Origin: Alkalicoccus chagannorensis DSM 18086 | Lineage (GTDB): Bacteria > Bacillota > Bacilli > Bacillales > Salisediminibacteriaceae | Direction of reading: 5' to 3' | Length of the DNA stretch: 64,000 nucleotides | Assembly: GCF_000429725.1 (NCBI RefSeq) | Contig: NZ_AUCK01000001.1 | Location: 1 to 64,000, forward strand | Shown here: piece after piece, positions 40,085-47,911 of the stretch | Position numbering within the stretch: position 1 is the stretch's first letter | How the letters are laid out: each line of letters opens with the position of its first letter | Made by a program: the position numbers and the translations under genes | Notes under the pieces: model-generated | Seen by the model: the letters and a program-made list of their open reading frames with translations, nothing else | Databases searched by the model: none | What the model was told of the DNA's origin: nothing

Positions 40085-40810
40085 TCAGGAGATGCGGATC
40101 GTTTTCCTGATTCGTTCGGCATCATGAAATGCTGCTGTCAGGCCGCGTTCGTACGCGTCGGATTTCAGGACTTTCCGCCAGATGAGCTCGGTCGTAAACG
40201 GGTGATGAAAAGGAGTCGGATCCAGTTCGAAGCTGTCCGCAGACGTCCAGCTCCCGGTAATGTCCCTGTTTTCGGCAAACGCGTGGTCGGTGCTGTCCGT
40301 CAGTCCGTGGGAGCTGTTTTTATACGTACTCCCATGCGGGTGCATAAAAAAGAACAGGGAGAGGCTGTCGGTGAACTGCATTACGAGCAGATCCCTTGCT
40401 GCCTGCTCCGGTGCCTCCGGATACAGCCGCTGTCTCCGGAGGCGTTCTTTTTCCTGAAAGCCGCTCTCCGCTTCAGAATCGCTTCCGGTTAACGACGTGT
40501 AGTGAAGACTGTTCAAGTAGGCTGCATAGGCTGACGTCCGTTCTACCTCATCAATCCCATAGCTGTAATGAATCATCTTTGGGACCACGGGATAGTGTAA
40601 GAACGATTCCGGTGCATCCGCCCGGTCATTCCAGCGCGGGGCTGCATCCGGTTCCCTCCATGCTCGGTCGTGCAGCCTGCATGCCTGAACGGCTTCTGGG
40701 GAGAGAGGGTCGGATTCGGCAAGCCAGTGGTGCGCAAGATCCCCGGATATCTCTGCATGATGTTCCTGTTCGGTCATATAGAATGCATCGTTTCTTTCAA
40801 ATATAATCAT
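40085..40810 (-). CDS. DUF3891 family protein
   Basis: The 241-residue product begins MIIFERNDAFYMTEQEHHAE and has LHDRAWREPDAAPRWND near residue 53 and HYTSL near 115. Conserved His and Asp residues suggest an HD-like metal site. It matches the DUF3891 proteins of Bacillaceae, whose function is not known to me. The start at 40810 follows ggaggatcaacg; an in-frame extension to 41080 crosses the divergent promoter and is rejected. It is divergent from the acetyltransferase gene. Confidence 0.75.
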   Translation of the reverse strand: MIIFERNDAFYMTEQEHHAEISGDLAHHWLAESDPLSPEAVQACRLHDRAWREPDAAPRWNDRADAPESFLHYPVVPKMIHYSYGIDEVERTSAYAAYLNSLHYTSLTGSDSEAESGFQEKERLRRQRLYPEAPEQAARDLLVMQFTDSLSLFFFMHPHGSTYKNSSHGLTDSTDHAFAENRDITGSWTSADSFELDPTPFHHPFTTELIWRKVLKSDAYERGLTAAFHDAERIRKTIRIS

Positions 40811-40896
40811 CGTTGATCCTCCTGTATGTTTATCCATTCGATCCTTCTTTCTCTCGTACCCCGAGCGCAGATGATTCAATCCAGCCCCGTCCGATA

Positions 40897-40905
40897 TGAT
40901 ATACT
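40897..40905 (+). promoter_or_regulatory. Extended -10 promoter of the acetyltransferase-Nudix operon
   Basis: TGaTATACT forms an extended -10 element (40897-40905), about 30 nt before the GTG start. The -35 (GATTCA or TTCAAT region) is poor, as is usual for this promoter class. Confidence 0.55.
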
Positions 40906-40934
40906 GGAAGCAGTAAAGTGAATGAGGTGATGAC

Positions 40935-41369
40935 GTGTCTGTCACAATGAAAGAGCTGGTAACGGAAGATGAAATTATACAGGCGTATCCGCTTATGAAG
41001 CAGCTCCGCACCCACTTGTCTGAAGAAACGTACCTGGAACTCGTTCTGGAGGCACAGCCGAAGGAGGGGTACCGGCTCACCGCTCTTTATGATGACGGCG
41101 TTATGACAGCTGTTGTCGGTTTTCAGCCGATGGTGACGCTGTATTATGGACGTTTTGTCTGGGTCAGTGATCTCGTCACTGCCGAAGACAGGCGTTCTGC
41201 CGGCTACGGGAAGAAGCTGCTGCAGAGCGTGGAAGCCTGGGCGCTGAATAATGGATATGACAGCATCGCTCTGTCTTCCGGACTGCAGCGCTCCGAAGCT
41301 CATCGGTTTTATGAGGAGAAAATGGAGTACAGCAAAGTCAGCTATGTGTTTCGGAAACAACTGCCTTAA
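40935..41369 (+). CDS. GNAT-family N-acetyltransferase
   Basis: The 144-residue product has the acetyl-CoA binding region VWVSDLVTAEDRRSAGYGKKLL (cited in part: DLVTAEDRRSAGYGKKLL) near residue 78, with the R-x-x-G-x-G/A loop as RSAGYGKK, and a C-terminal HRFYEEKMEYSKVSYVFRK typical of GNAT folds. The acceptor substrate is not deducible. The start is GTG, 5 nt after gaggtga. The Nudix gene follows after 13 nt, so both are probably co-transcribed. Confidence 0.88.
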   Translation: MSVTMKELVTEDEIIQAYPLMKQLRTHLSEETYLELVLEAQPKEGYRLTALYDDGVMTAVVGFQPMVTLYYGRFVWVSDLVTAEDRRSAGYGKKLLQSVEAWALNNGYDSIALSSGLQRSEAHRFYEEKMEYSKVSYVFRKQLP

Positions 41370-41382
41370 GGAGGGATCTGCA

Positions 41383-41808
41383 GTGAAAATCCTCCCGAAA
41401 GCATACGTGTATGTCACCCGAACGAAAAACGCACGGAAAGAGTGCCTCGTCTTCCGGCATCCTCTTCCTAAAGGTGGTATTCAAATACCAAAAGGCACGA
41501 TTGAAGAAGGGGAGTCACCGGACGAAGCCGCCGTGCGTGAAATGATGGAAGAAACCGGCCTGAGCCCTACGTCTCCCCGGTTTTTGGCAGAGGATGAATG
41601 GGAACATCCGAATGGCGAGCGCCACCACCGCTATTTTTTTGAGATGCCTGCTGAGCAGGCTCCGCAGGCGTGGGTGCATGAACCTACGGGCGGTGGAGCA
41701 GAAGAAGGCCTGGAGTTTTCCTACTACTGGATTTCTCCCGGAGAAGAAGACTGCCTCGTGGAAGGATTTGCAGATTATCTTCCGCTCGTCTGGGAGGAGG
41801 AAAGATGA
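41383..41808 (+). CDS. Nudix hydrolase
   Basis: The 141-residue product has a complete Nudix box, from GTIEEGES near residue 41 through AVREMMEETGL. It should hydrolyse a nucleoside diphosphate linked to another moiety; the substrate is unknown. The GTG start follows aggagg by 7 nt. An in-frame extension upstream lies inside the acetyltransferase gene and is rejected. It ends in an ATGA overlap with a tiny membrane-peptide gene. Confidence 0.9.
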   Translation: MKILPKAYVYVTRTKNARKECLVFRHPLPKGGIQIPKGTIEEGESPDEAAVREMMEETGLSPTSPRFLAEDEWEHPNGERHHRYFFEMPAEQAPQAWVHEPTGGGAEEGLEFSYYWISPGEEDCLVEGFADYLPLVWEEER

Positions 41809-41903
41809 AGAACTTCTGGGTGATCGCCGGGGCAGCTCTATTTGCCGTCGCTCTATTCAATGTGATCTTCTTCGCCATCGGCTGGCTGATGCTGCGAATG
41901 TAG
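41805..41903 (+). CDS. 32-residue single-span membrane peptide
   Basis: An ATG with a perfect ggaggaggaaag ribosome site sits in an ATGA overlap with the Nudix gene. The peptide begins MKNFWVIAGAALF and ends IGWLMLRM, almost entirely one hydrophobic helix of about 25 residues with a single Lys at the N-terminus and an Arg near the C-terminus. Coupling and ribosome site argue that it is translated. I do not recognise a family. A strong terminator follows 46 nt later, making it the last gene of a three-gene operon. Confidence 0.65.
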   Translation: MKNFWVIAGAALFAVALFNVIFFAIGWLMLRM

Positions 41904-41948
41904 AAGGCACAAAAAAAGACGGAGACAAAAACTTCTCTGGCAAGTAAT

Positions 41949-41989
41949 AACGCTTTCGATGATCCGGTATAGATCGTCGAGAGCGTTTT
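41949..41989 (+). terminator. Terminator of the acetyltransferase-Nudix operon
   Basis: A 16-bp stem, aacgctttcgatgatc (41949-41964) with gatcgtcgagagcgtt (41972-41987), has two G-T pairs and a 7-nt loop and ends in a T run. Confidence 0.82.
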
Positions 41990-42105
41990 AGTTGTAAAGA
42001 ACCATCATGAAATGTACTCCTGGCAGTGCGCTCTTTCACGTTCACGGCGAGGAGGGAAGTCCCTGTTTCACGAGGATATCCTTTTTTAAGTAATGAGAAA
42101 GGATG

Positions 42106-42293
42106 CGTGTTTATCGATGGAGACGGCAGCGCACGCTGCGCGGGAAAAGCAGGAGCCGCTGTGCCTGCGACGGTCAGCTGAAGCCTTGCCCGCGGCAGGC
42201 GATTGTCATTGGAAGGACCAACCCCCTTTCATACAGAAAGCCCTCACCAATCAAGGCTGAGGGCTTCTTACTTTTCTCGTTTTGTCCCAGCTC
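42106..42293 (+). repeat. Dispersed intergenic repeat, copy 2
   Basis: It aligns with copy 1 at 264-440 and carries the same order of blocks: gcgggaaaagca, agctgaagccttgcccgcgg, ttggaagga, acagaaagccct, then a hairpin (aagccctca 42238-42246 with tgagggctt 42258-42266) and ttttgtcccagc. It ends 2 nt before the rqcH stop codon, so its hairpin may serve as the rqcH terminator. Confidence 0.75.
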
Positions 42294-42295
42294 AG

Positions 42296-44044
42296 TCAGG
42301 CATTCTGGCTGCGCCGTTCTTCTTTTTGTTTTGCTTCAAATCGCTGCTTCATCGCATGAACAGCTGTTTCATCGGGAGTAACAAACAGCGTGGTCTGCTG
42401 GTCGTAGGTGACAAATCCCGGTTTCGCTCCATTCGGTTTACGCACATGCCGGATTTTTGTGTAGTCCACCGGCACGTTGCCGGACTGCCGGCTTCTGCTG
42501 AAATAAGCGGCAAGAAGTGCTGCCTCCTGCACGGTGGTTTCATCGGGCTCGGTGCTTCTGATGATGACATGGGAACCCGGAATATCTTTCGTGTGGAACC
42601 ACCAGTCATCCTGTCTGGCGAGGCGCATCGTGACATATTCGTTTTGTTTGTTGTTTTTTCCGACGTACATATCGATGCCGCTCGTGGACAGATAGCGGTC
42701 CGGGGCCGGTTTATCCACTTTTTTCTTCTTTTTACCGGCAGGTTTCTTCTTCAGGTACCCTTCCTGCCGCAGCTCTTCCCGGATGTCTTCAATGTCTTCC
42801 GTGTCGGCAATTTCCATCTGCTGGATAAGCCGCTCCAAGTACTCCATTTCCCGCCGGGCGGAAGCAATTTCTTTTTCCACATGCGCCACAGAGTTCTTCA
42901 GTTTATGGTAGCGCCGGAAATACTGCTGGGCATTATCAGAAGGGCTCAGCCTCGGGTTCAATGGAATGCTCAGCTCCTGCTGATTTTCATCGTAGTAGTC
43001 CGTAACAGTCACTTCTTTATCTCCGGTCCGGCAGAGATGCATGTGCGCTGTCAGCAGCTCTCCGTACTTCTGCTGTTCTGCTGCACGCGCAGCATCTTGA
43101 AGGGTCTGTTCGAGCTTTTTAATTTTCTTCTTATTCTTGTCGTATTCATTCCGCAGGAGCCGCTCGAGGTCGTAAGCCTGCTGCTTGACTCTGTCCCGTT
43201 CTGCTTTATTCGTGAAAAACCCGTCGAGCATGGCATGCACGGAGTCATAGCGGATCGTTTCCCCGTCGGCATGAGTCAGTGGCACGACCGAGAACAAATC
43301 TCTTTTTCCACGAATGATCTGCGGCTCGAAACGTCCTTCTCTGACCGGATCGATCACCTCCTGAAAAGCAGCTGGAAGTGACGTTTTGTCAGGCAGCCCC
43401 GCCCTGAAAAGGATCTCCTGAATCAGCTGGGGAGAAAGACCACTGAAGGTGTTCAGCAGCTGTTTATCGAGCTTTCCTTCGTTCCAGTTCACATAGTGGA
43501 TGATCTCCTCGGAAGCAGTTTCCAGAGGGTTACGTTTATCCATGTGCGGCGGGGCGGTATACGGCTGCCCGGGGAGCACCGTCCGGTACTGGGACAGGGA
43601 CGGCGGAATATGCTTGATACTCTCAAGGATGGTATTGGTGGATGTGTCCAGAAAAATCAGGTTGCTGTGCCGGCCCATCAGCTCGAGAACCAGCTTTTTA
43701 TAGGAGACGTCCCCGAGCTCATTGCGTCCTTTGAATGAAAACGTAATGACCCGCTCCAGTCCCTCCTGTTCGACGTTCTCCAGCACGGCTCCTTCGAGGT
43801 GCTTTCGGAGGACCATGCAGAAGAGCGGAGGCTCCGATGGGTTCTGAAACTTCACATTCGTGATATGAAATCGGGAGAAGTTCGGATTGACCGACAGAAA
43901 AAGAGGATAGTTTTTTCCTGCCGCCCGGATCGTCATCACAATATCTGTTGGATAAGGCTGGTGTATCTTTGCCACCCGCCCCGTTTCCAGTTTTGTTTGA
44001 ATATCTGTTGTCACGGCTCTCGTGACTGTACCGTCAAAAGCCAT
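42296..44044 (-). CDS. rqcH: Ribosome quality control NFACT protein RqcH
   Basis: RqcH binds obstructed 50S subunits with peptidyl-tRNA and recruits tRNA-Ala to add C-terminal alanine tails that mark proteins for degradation. The 582-residue product starts MAFDGTVT. It has the NFACT-N domain with NPSEPPLFCMVLRKHLEGA near residue 68, ELMGRHSN at 121-128, a coiled coil (about 270-430) and the NFACT-R domain near the C-terminus (WWFHTKDIPGSHVIIR). Residue 97, in the DR pair essential in B. subtilis, is Glu here. Older names are YloA and FbpA-like fibronectin-binding protein. It is divergent from the yicC-family gene. Confidence 0.95.
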   Translation of the reverse strand: MAFDGTVTRAVTTDIQTKLETGRVAKIHQPYPTDIVMTIRAAGKNYPLFLSVNPNFSRFHITNVKFQNPSEPPLFCMVLRKHLEGAVLENVEQEGLERVITFSFKGRNELGDVSYKKLVLELMGRHSNLIFLDTSTNTILESIKHIPPSLSQYRTVLPGQPYTAPPHMDKRNPLETASEEIIHYVNWNEGKLDKQLLNTFSGLSPQLIQEILFRAGLPDKTSLPAAFQEVIDPVREGRFEPQIIRGKRDLFSVVPLTHADGETIRYDSVHAMLDGFFTNKAERDRVKQQAYDLERLLRNEYDKNKKKIKKLEQTLQDAARAAEQQKYGELLTAHMHLCRTGDKEVTVTDYYDENQQELSIPLNPRLSPSDNAQQYFRRYHKLKNSVAHVEKEIASARREMEYLERLIQQMEIADTEDIEDIREELRQEGYLKKKPAGKKKKKVDKPAPDRYLSTSGIDMYVGKNNKQNEYVTMRLARQDDWWFHTKDIPGSHVIIRSTEPDETTVQEAALLAAYFSRSRQSGNVPVDYTKIRHVRKPNGAKPGFVTYDQQTTLFVTPDETAVHAMKQRFEAKQKEERRSQNA

Positions 44045-44150
44045 ACTGCATTCCTCCTCTGCACGTATTATAACAGAATCGGCTCTGCTGGAATACGAGC
44101 AGCATGCAGGTGGTTGTGAGCGGATGCTCAGGCAGATTCATCCGCAGTAC

Positions 44151-44179
44151 TTGTAGGAAATGATGAAATTGTTTAGAAT
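44151..44179 (+). promoter_or_regulatory. Promoter of the yicC-family gene
   Basis: TTGTAG (44151-44156) and TAGAAT (44174-44179) are separated by 17 bp, 22 nt before the start codon. Confidence 0.65.
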
Positions 44180-44200
44180 GGGAAAGTGGATGTGATAGCT

Positions 44201-45073
44201 ATGATCAGAAGTATGACAGGATTCGGGCGGGCGGAAGAGACAATCGATGCCGGAAGAGTCTCAATCGAAATTAAAGCAGTTAATCATCGATTCTGCGAAA
44301 CCTCCGTTCGGCTGCCGAGGAAGTGGCAGCACATGGAGAAAGACTTTCATGAGGTGCTGCGTACATATGCAGAACGCGGGAAGCTCGAGGCGGCGGTCTA
44401 TCTTCATGAAGATACAGCAGCGCAGAGACAGCTCCACATAGACTGGCAGCTTCTGGAGCAGTACCGCAGCGCGTTCGAACAGCTGAAAGAATACACAGGC
44501 AGTACCGAAACGTTTCCAGCAGCGGCCCTTCTTCAGGATGATGCTCTTGTCGGCGTAGAAGATCATGCTGCACCGGCAGAAGAGAAAGAAGCGGGACGTT
44601 TATTTCAGCAGGCAGTGCTTGAGTGCACGCAGATGAAACAGGCTGAAGGAAAGAAGCTGTATGATGCTATGCATGAGCTCCTGGCAGAACTGGAGACAGC
44701 TTGTCAGAAAATCACGATCCACATTCCGGAACTGCGCCGGAATGTTGAGTCCAGGCTCCGTCAGCGTGTAGAGGAATTTTTGTCAGGCTCCGAGATCCGC
44801 GAAGACAGAATCATGACAGAAGTTGCTGTATACGCAGAAAAAAGCGATATTCAGGAAGAATTGACACGGATGGAGAGTCATATCGAGCAGTTCCGGGAGT
44901 CGCTGGACCGATCGGGAGCGGTCGGCCGCAGGCTTGACTTTCTGATTCAGGAAATGAACAGAGAGATCAATACAATTGGTTCGAAAACCGGAGCTGCCGG
45001 CATGAGTCCACTCGTCGTGGATATGAAGGAATATCTTGAAAAGATGCGCGAACAGGCACAAAATATCGAGTAG
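44201..45073 (+). CDS. yloC: YicC/YloC family endoribonuclease
   Basis: The 290-residue product has the family N-terminus MIRSMTGFGR, KAVNHRFCETSVRLPR near residue 30, and the C-terminal GRRLDFLIQEMNREINTIGSK. E. coli YicC is an RNase acting on a small RNA; the role of the firmicute protein is less clear. ATG 44201 gives the canonical N-terminus; a GTG at 44186 is in frame but would extend it oddly. It is followed by remA after 19 nt. Confidence 0.93.
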   Translation: MIRSMTGFGRAEETIDAGRVSIEIKAVNHRFCETSVRLPRKWQHMEKDFHEVLRTYAERGKLEAAVYLHEDTAAQRQLHIDWQLLEQYRSAFEQLKEYTGSTETFPAAALLQDDALVGVEDHAAPAEEKEAGRLFQQAVLECTQMKQAEGKKLYDAMHELLAELETACQKITIHIPELRRNVESRLRQRVEEFLSGSEIREDRIMTEVAVYAEKSDIQEELTRMESHIEQFRESLDRSGAVGRRLDFLIQEMNREINTIGSKTGAAGMSPLVVDMKEYLEKMREQAQNIE

Positions 45074-45092
45074 GAAATGAGGAGATGCAGTT

Positions 45093-45356
45093 TTGGATAT
45101 TAAACTGATTAATATTGGTTTCGGTAACATTGTATCCGCCAACAGAATTATTTCGATTGTGAGTCCCGAATCAGCGCCGATCAAACGGATTATCTCCGAT
45201 GCGAGGGATCGAAACATGCTTGTCGATGCCACCTACGGCCGCCGCACGCGGGCAGTGATTATCGCCGACAGTGATCACGTCATTCTTTCTGCCGTGCAGC
45301 CGGAAACAGTTGCGCAGCGGGTTATTACAAGCAAAGAAGACGCAACGGAGGAATAA
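45093..45356 (+). CDS. remA: DNA-binding regulator RemA (YlzA)
   Basis: In B. subtilis RemA is a ring-shaped DNA-binding protein that activates biofilm matrix operons and osmoprotectant genes. The 87-residue product is very close to that family: [20 protein letters not shown] at 3-22 and [10 protein letters not shown] near 48. The start is TTG, preceded by a modest gaggag about 12 nt upstream; no ATG or GTG fits the family N-terminus. A terminator hairpin follows the stop. Confidence 0.95.
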   Translation: MDIKLINIGFGNIVSANRIISIVSPESAPIKRIISDARDRNMLVDATYGRRTRAVIIADSDHVILSAVQPETVAQRVITSKEDATEE

Positions 45357-45360
45357 TTGG

Positions 45361-45387
45361 AACAGCCCGTGACGAGCGGGCTGTTTT
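45361..45387 (+). terminator. Terminator between remA and gmk
   Basis: The arms aacagcccg (45361-45369) and cgggctgtt (45377-45385) form a perfect 9-bp stem followed by a short T run. Confidence 0.75.
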
Positions 45388-45398
45388 CATGCTATACT
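45369..45398 (+). promoter_or_regulatory. Candidate promoter of gmk-rpoZ, overlapping the terminator
   Basis: TATACT (45393-45398) has GTGACG (45369-45374) 18 bp upstream. The -35 lies in the loop of the remA terminator. Confidence 0.45.
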
Positions 45399-45431
45399 GA
45401 TGTGTACTATTCATTGGAGTGGAGGAGACGA

Positions 45432-46043
45432 ATGAAGCGAGAAAAAGGACTGCTGATTGTGCTTTCCGGTCCATCCGGAGTAGGAAAAGGTACGGTCTGC
45501 GGCGCACTGCGCGAACATGACACAGATATCAAGTATTCTGTATCTGCCACCACGAGGTCTCCACGCGAAGGGGAGCAGGATGGTGTCAGCTACTTCTTTA
45601 AGTCCAAGGACGAATTCGAGCGGATGATCCGGGACGGCGAAATGCTGGAATACGCCCGGTATGTATCCAATTACTACGGCACCCCGCGTGCCTATGTAGA
45701 AGAAATGATTGATAAAGGGCATGATGTCATCCTGGAGATCGAGGTCCAGGGAGCACTGCAGGTGAAGGAAACGTTCCCGGAAGGGGTGTTCATCTTTCTG
45801 ATGCCGCCGAGCCTGAAAGAGCTGAGAAGCAGAATCGAAGGCCGGGGAACAGAGACCGATGAGCTGATCGACAGCCGGATGACGGTTGCGGAAGAAGAGA
45901 TAGACCTGATGGACAAGTACGATTACGTAGTGGAAAATGACGAAGTACAGGCTGCCGTTGAACGGATTAAATCTATCGTCACTGCAGAAAACTGCCGTAA
46001 AGACCGCTTGATTCATTTATACAAACAACTGATGGAAGGATGA
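45432..46043 (+). CDS. gmk: Guanylate kinase Gmk
   Basis: Gmk phosphorylates GMP to GDP. The 203-residue product has the P-loop [12 protein letters not shown] near residue 11, [17 protein letters not shown] near 40 and [11 protein letters not shown] near 100. ATG 45432 with ggaggag is the start; the frame extends upstream to 45357 but that part contains the remA terminator. rpoZ follows after 6 nt. In firmicutes Gmk is often inhibited by (p)ppGpp. Confidence 0.97.
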   Translation: MKREKGLLIVLSGPSGVGKGTVCGALREHDTDIKYSVSATTRSPREGEQDGVSYFFKSKDEFERMIRDGEMLEYARYVSNYYGTPRAYVEEMIDKGHDVILEIEVQGALQVKETFPEGVFIFLMPPSLKELRSRIEGRGTETDELIDSRMTVAEEEIDLMDKYDYVVENDEVQAAVERIKSIVTAENCRKDRLIHLYKQLMEG

Positions 46044-46049
46044 TGATCA

Positions 46050-46274
46050 ATGCTTCAGCCATCGATCGATTCGCTGCAGACAAAAATTAATTCCAAGTAC
46101 ACGCTGGTGACCGTTTCTGCCCAGCGCGCACGTCAGCTCCGCGAACATCCGGAGAAATTCAATCACCCGGAAGGTGCACAGTCCGTCAATTTCGTCGGAA
46201 TGGCGCTGGAAGAAATTGAAGCAGAACAGCTCCACTATACGTTGAACGAAGACGATGTCCACGAAACGATCTGA
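46050..46274 (+). CDS. rpoZ: RNA polymerase omega subunit
   Basis: Omega helps fold and stabilise RNA polymerase beta'. The 74-residue product has the family N-terminus [20 protein letters not shown] and the RARQL motif near residue 27, plus the acidic C-terminal helix. It is in the usual place after gmk. The stop codon forms part of a terminator stem. Confidence 0.96.
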   Translation: MLQPSIDSLQTKINSKYTLVTVSAQRARQLREHPEKFNHPEGAQSVNFVGMALEEIEAEQLHYTLNEDDVHETI

Positions 46275-46297
46275 TACCCTCAGATCGTTTCTTTTTT
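46263..46297 (+). terminator. Terminator of gmk-rpoZ
   Basis: gaaacgatctga (46263-46274, which includes the rpoZ stop) pairs perfectly with tcagatcgtttc (46280-46291), followed by a T run. Confidence 0.88.
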
Positions 46298-46699
46298 TCG
46301 ACAGGACCGGCTGTGTCCATACGTCAAGTTGTCTCTCCGCTGTTCAGGAAGAACGGAAAATTGGTTCGAATCATCTGCATGAGACATCGTTTCGACAGAA
46401 AGTTCCGCACACCTCAGGGCTTTTCCCGATTCCAAGGTCTGTCTCTCCTCAAAAATGAAACGATCTGAAAGAGAAGGCGGAGGACGAGACAAGCGGATGC
46501 ACCGACACGGATGAGGCATGCTTCTCTGCGCATAAAGGCGGTCGTGCCGATACGCGCGCAGAACAAAAAAGCGACCGGCAGTCTTAATCAGATGAACCGG
46601 TTCTCTTATCAGAAGCACGGCCCCGTGGTAGAATAAGAACATATGTAGCCCCGCAGAAGTGCTTTGATGGAAATGCCGCGGGAGATCAGGAGGAATAGC
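46298..46699. other. Intergenic region between rpoZ and coaBC
   Basis: No credible gene lies here. A long reverse-strand frame (46280-47260) crosses it but has no ribosome site and lies mostly opposite coaBC. A candidate promoter is TTATCA, 17 bp, TAGAAT at about 46606-46634. Confidence 0.5.
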
Positions 46700-47911
46700 A
46701 TGAGCACAAAGAATATACTGCTGGCTGTCAGCGGAGGTATTGCGGTATTTAAGGCAGCTGCACTCACGTCCAAAATGGTGCAGGCGGGGTTCTCTGTTAA
46801 AGTGATGATGACCGGAGGCGCCCAGGAATTTGTAACGCCGCGCACCTTCCAGGCGTTGTCCCGGGAGCACGTCTATACCGATACTTTCGATGAGCCGGAT
46901 CCGCATGGTATTGCCCATATCGACATTGCCGACTGGGCGGACGTGGTCCTGATTGCCCCGGCAACAGCTGACGTAATTGGGAAGCTCGCCAACGGAATCG
47001 CTGATGATATGGTTACAACGACACTGCTGGCTGCTACCTGTCCCGTTTTGGCGGCACCGGCGATGAACGTACATATGTACAGTCACCCTGCCGTCCAGAG
47101 AAACATGAAACAGTTGACGGAGGACGGTTATCAGTTTATCGAACCGGATGAAGGTTATCTGGCCTGTGGATATACTGGAAAAGGACGAATGGCCGAACCT
47201 GAAGACCTGCTGGCCATGGTGCAGCATCATTTTATTTATCGAAGCCATCCCGCCTGGCACGGGAAAAAAGTGCTCGTAACCGCGGGACCGACGCAGGAAG
47301 AGATCGACCCTGTGCGCTTCCTCTCCAACCGCTCTTCCGGCAAGATGGGATTTGCCCTCGCTGAAGAAGCAGCTGCACGGGGAGCCGATGTGACGCTGGT
47401 GAGCGGGCCTTCTTCACTTCCGGATCCGCACGGCGTACGGCGTGTCAACGTGGAGAGTGCTGCAGACATGTATGATGCCGTAACCTCGCGCTTCGATGAG
47501 CAGGATCTCGTGATCAAAGCAGCAGCTGTTTCCGATTACACTCCGACGACGCCGACGAAACAAAAAGAGAAAAAGCAGGATGAGGGAACGACCATTAACA
47601 TGAAAAGAACGAAGGATATTCTGCTCGAGCTTGGGAACAGAAAAAAAGGACAGGTGCTTGTCGGCTTTGCGGCAGAAACGGAAGATCTCGAAGAATATGC
47701 GAAAGCGAAGCTGGAAAAGAAAAACCTGGATCTTATCTGCGCCAACGACGTCAGCGGCCGATCGTCCGGATTTCAATCCGACAACAATACGCTCTCGCTT
47801 TTCTTCAAGGATGGCAGCAGTCAGGAACTGGAATTAATGAGCAAGAAAGAGGCAGCAGCGGCAGTTCTGGATGCGGCCGGCAGGAAATGGAGCGGACCTC
47901 ATGATCGCTGA
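46700..47911 (+). CDS. coaBC: Bifunctional phosphopantothenoylcysteine decarboxylase / synthase CoaBC
   Basis: CoaBC carries out two steps of coenzyme A synthesis. The N-terminal FMN decarboxylase has AVSGGIAVFKAAAL, the active-site His in GIAHIDIADWAD near residue 73, APAMNVHMY near 121 and ACGYTGKGRMAEP near 155. The C-terminal synthase has TAGPTQEEIDPVRFLSNRSSGKMG (cited in part: PVRFLSNRSSGKMG) near 200 and KMKRTKDIL-like residues near 300. The ATG follows aggagg; upstream in-frame ATGs have no ribosome site. It overlaps priA by 11 nt. Confidence 0.96.
   Translation: MSTKNILLAVSGGIAVFKAAALTSKMVQAGFSVKVMMTGGAQEFVTPRTFQALSREHVYTDTFDEPDPHGIAHIDIADWADVVLIAPATADVIGKLANGIADDMVTTTLLAATCPVLAAPAMNVHMYSHPAVQRNMKQLTEDGYQFIEPDEGYLACGYTGKGRMAEPEDLLAMVQHHFIYRSHPAWHGKKVLVTAGPTQEEIDPVRFLSNRSSGKMGFALAEEAAARGADVTLVSGPSSLPDPHGVRRVNVESAADMYDAVTSRFDEQDLVIKAAAVSDYTPTTPTKQKEKKQDEGTTINMKRTKDILLELGNRKKGQVLVGFAAETEDLEEYAKAKLEKKNLDLICANDVSGRSSGFQSDNNTLSLFFKDGSSQELELMSKKEAAAAVLDAAGRKWSGPHDR

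Noticed and set aside
40811-41080. Upstream extension of the DUF3891 frame
   Set aside because: It would cross the divergent promoter and overlap the acetyltransferase start; the ATG at 40810 has its own GGAGG.
42203-43381. A 392-codon forward frame over the repeat and opposite rqcH
   Set aside because: It starts inside the repeat, has no ribosome site and is antisense to rqcH.
46280-47260. A 326-codon reverse-strand frame from the rpoZ terminator into coaBC
   Set aside because: Mostly antisense to coaBC, with no ribosome site and no motif.
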